6,909 nt of DNA from Candidatus Bathyarchaeota archaeon (lineage in GTDB: Archaea > Thermoproteota > Bathyarchaeia > Bathyarchaeales > SOJC01), in assembly GCA_030641425.1 (NCBI GenBank), contig DAOWHM010000081.1, positions 1 to 6,909 of the forward strand. The letters are read 5' to 3'. The notes under the pieces were generated by a model. It was not told the DNA's origin. It was given only the letters and a program-made list of their open reading frames with translations, and did not search any database. This document shows positions 6,565 through 6,909 of the stretch, piece after piece (position 1 is the first letter of the stretch; every line of letters starts with the position of its first letter). The position numbers and the translations under genes are program-made.

Positions 6565-6599
6565 ATATAATGTGTTACACTATTGTTGAATATAATGTG
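6565..6599. repeat. 10-base direct repeat flanking a GTGTTACAC palindrome
   Basis: The 10-mer atataatgtg occurs at 6565-6574 and again at 6590-6599, 25 bases apart. Between them lies gtgttacac (6572-6580), a 9-base odd-centred palindrome that overlaps the first copy by three bases and contains the stop codon of the AbrB-like gene. It may be a binding site or coincidence. Confidence 0.35.
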
Positions 6600-6847
6600 A
6601 TTACTAGCACATCTTTTGGATTTAGTTCAAGCTGTGCTACAATGATTTTTGGAATCACGAACCGACCATGACTACCCAACTTCGCGTTGAATCTTTCTTC
6701 AGGCAGATCACCGTCGTATTCTTCGACGGAAACGTCTAAGATTTCGTTTGCCTTCAGTTTGTGTTTCCATCTGATTAATACTGGGATTTGGATTCTATTT
6801 CCTTTCTGTAATTTTGCCAGAAACTCTTCTCTTTTGTCCAGTGGCAT
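6575..6847 (-). CDS. Tandem AbrB/SpoVT-like DNA-binding protein
   Basis: The 90-residue protein consists of two copies of a swapped-hairpin AbrB-like unit. Residues 11-41 (AKLQKGNRIQIPVLI...EILDVSV) and 55-85 (AKLGSHGRFVIPKII...DVLVITL) align without gaps over 31 positions. By my count 9 are identical, including the AKL, R, IP and DVL-type positions that define AbrB/MazE/SpoVT domains ('rv.IPkeirekLgl.pGD.l.v'). A linker of about 13 acidic residues (EEYDGDLPEERFN) joins them. Most relatives carry one unit and dimerise, so this chain may fold as a pseudo-dimer. The ATG at 6845-6847 has a strong AAGGAGG at 6854-6860, 6 bases upstream. No toxin gene follows it on the minus strand within 370 bases, so a MazE-like antitoxin role is not supported; a transcriptional regulator is more likely. 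Its promoter, if it has its own, is not clear in the 62 bases available. Confidence 0.75.
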   Translation of the reverse strand: MPLDKREEFLAKLQKGNRIQIPVLIRWKHKLKANEILDVSVEEYDGDLPEERFNAKLGSHGRFVIPKIIVAQLELNPKDVLVITLYSTIV

Positions 6848-6853
6848 ATTAAT

Positions 6854-6860
6854 CCTCCTT
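6854..6860 (-). promoter_or_regulatory. Shine-Dalgarno site of the AbrB-like gene
   Basis: AAGGAGG on the minus strand, 6 bases before the ATG at 6847. This is the strongest ribosome-binding site on the minus strand of the window and fixes the start. Confidence 0.75.
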
Positions 6861-6909
6861 TTCTAGACTTCCTCTGCCTTTCTATGACGTGAGTTAAGCC
6901 TTATCCACC

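Larger units (their letters stand above)
6203..6574. other. Gene-free stretch between the AbrB-like gene and rfcS
   Basis: No convincing coding region or tRNA is visible in these 372 bases on either strand. The rfcS end carries the Shine-Dalgarno site and possible TATA box. The middle is A/T-rich, with an A8 run at 6423-6430 (T8 on the minus strand). The part nearest the AbrB-like gene holds a run of alternating G and C, a small hairpin and several short repeats, reported separately. A 7-base inverted repeat (tgagatg 6305-6311, catctca 6340-6346) with two TTGGCT copies at 6315 and 6331 is also present, but its 28-base loop makes it weak. Confidence 0.6.
6484..6593. repeat. Pair of inverted repeats about 110 bases apart
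   Basis: The sequence atattcaac at 6484-6492 is the exact reverse complement of gttgaatat at 6585-6593. Allowing one mismatch, the match extends to 11 of 12 bases. The right copy lies inside the last codons of the AbrB-like gene. The enclosed segment holds the GC run and the hairpin. No target-site duplication is apparent, and a chance match in A/T-rich DNA is possible. Confidence 0.3.

Noticed and set aside
6575..6847. Toxin-antitoxin module with the AbrB-like protein as antitoxin
   Set aside because: No toxin-like gene lies next to it on the visible side; what lies before 6909 on its upstream side is only leader. It could be revisited if the sequence to the right shows a partner.

Overview
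The window looks like a chromosomal segment of an archaeon. It carries a clamp-loader operon (replication factor C small and large subunits), an Orc1/Cdc6 replication initiator, archaeal-style MoaC/MoaB/MoaA, winged-helix and AbrB-type regulators, Shine-Dalgarno motifs before most genes, several GTG starts and TATA-like promoter elements. Some wording in the Orc1/Cdc6 protein (a GNARYAIELLWRAGKY-type sensor 2 and an altered sensor 1) reminds me of Thaumarchaeota/Bathyarchaeia-type initiators. I would guess a TACK-group archaeon, possibly Bathyarchaeia, but this comes from memory of family sequences and not from a search.

Layout, left to right. (1) 2-361, plus: the C-terminal part of a class I SAM-dependent methyltransferase whose 5' end lies outside the window. 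(2) 362-575: a short intergenic stretch. (3) 576-3966, plus: a tightly packed run of five genes, orc1/cdc6, a small winged-helix protein, moaC, moaB and moaA. Neighbours overlap by 11, 8 and 4 bases or are 3 bases apart, so they look co-transcribed. (4) 3959-6202, minus: rfcL and, upstream of it, rfcS, forming a two-gene operon 6 bases apart. It converges on moaA, and the two coding regions overlap by 8 bases. (5) 6203-6574: a 372-base gene-free stretch holding the likely rfcS promoter, a T8 tract on the minus strand and a cluster of small repeats and palindromes. (6) 6575-6847, minus: a small protein made of two tandem AbrB-like units. (7) 6848-6909: the leader of that gene.

Functionally, MoaA and MoaC convert GTP to cyclic pyranopterin monophosphate, and MoaB adenylylates molybdopterin later in molybdenum/tungsten cofactor synthesis. 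RfcS and RfcL form the ATP-driven loader that places PCNA on DNA. The Orc1/Cdc6 protein binds origins and helps recruit MCM. So two DNA-replication loci flank a cofactor-synthesis cassette. I see no CRISPR array, transposase, rRNA or tRNA, and no convincing new defence or mobile system. The most unusual points are the orc1-wHTH-moaCBA gene arrangement, a change of strand composition inside orc1, and a repeat-rich patch at the end of the AbrB-like gene.
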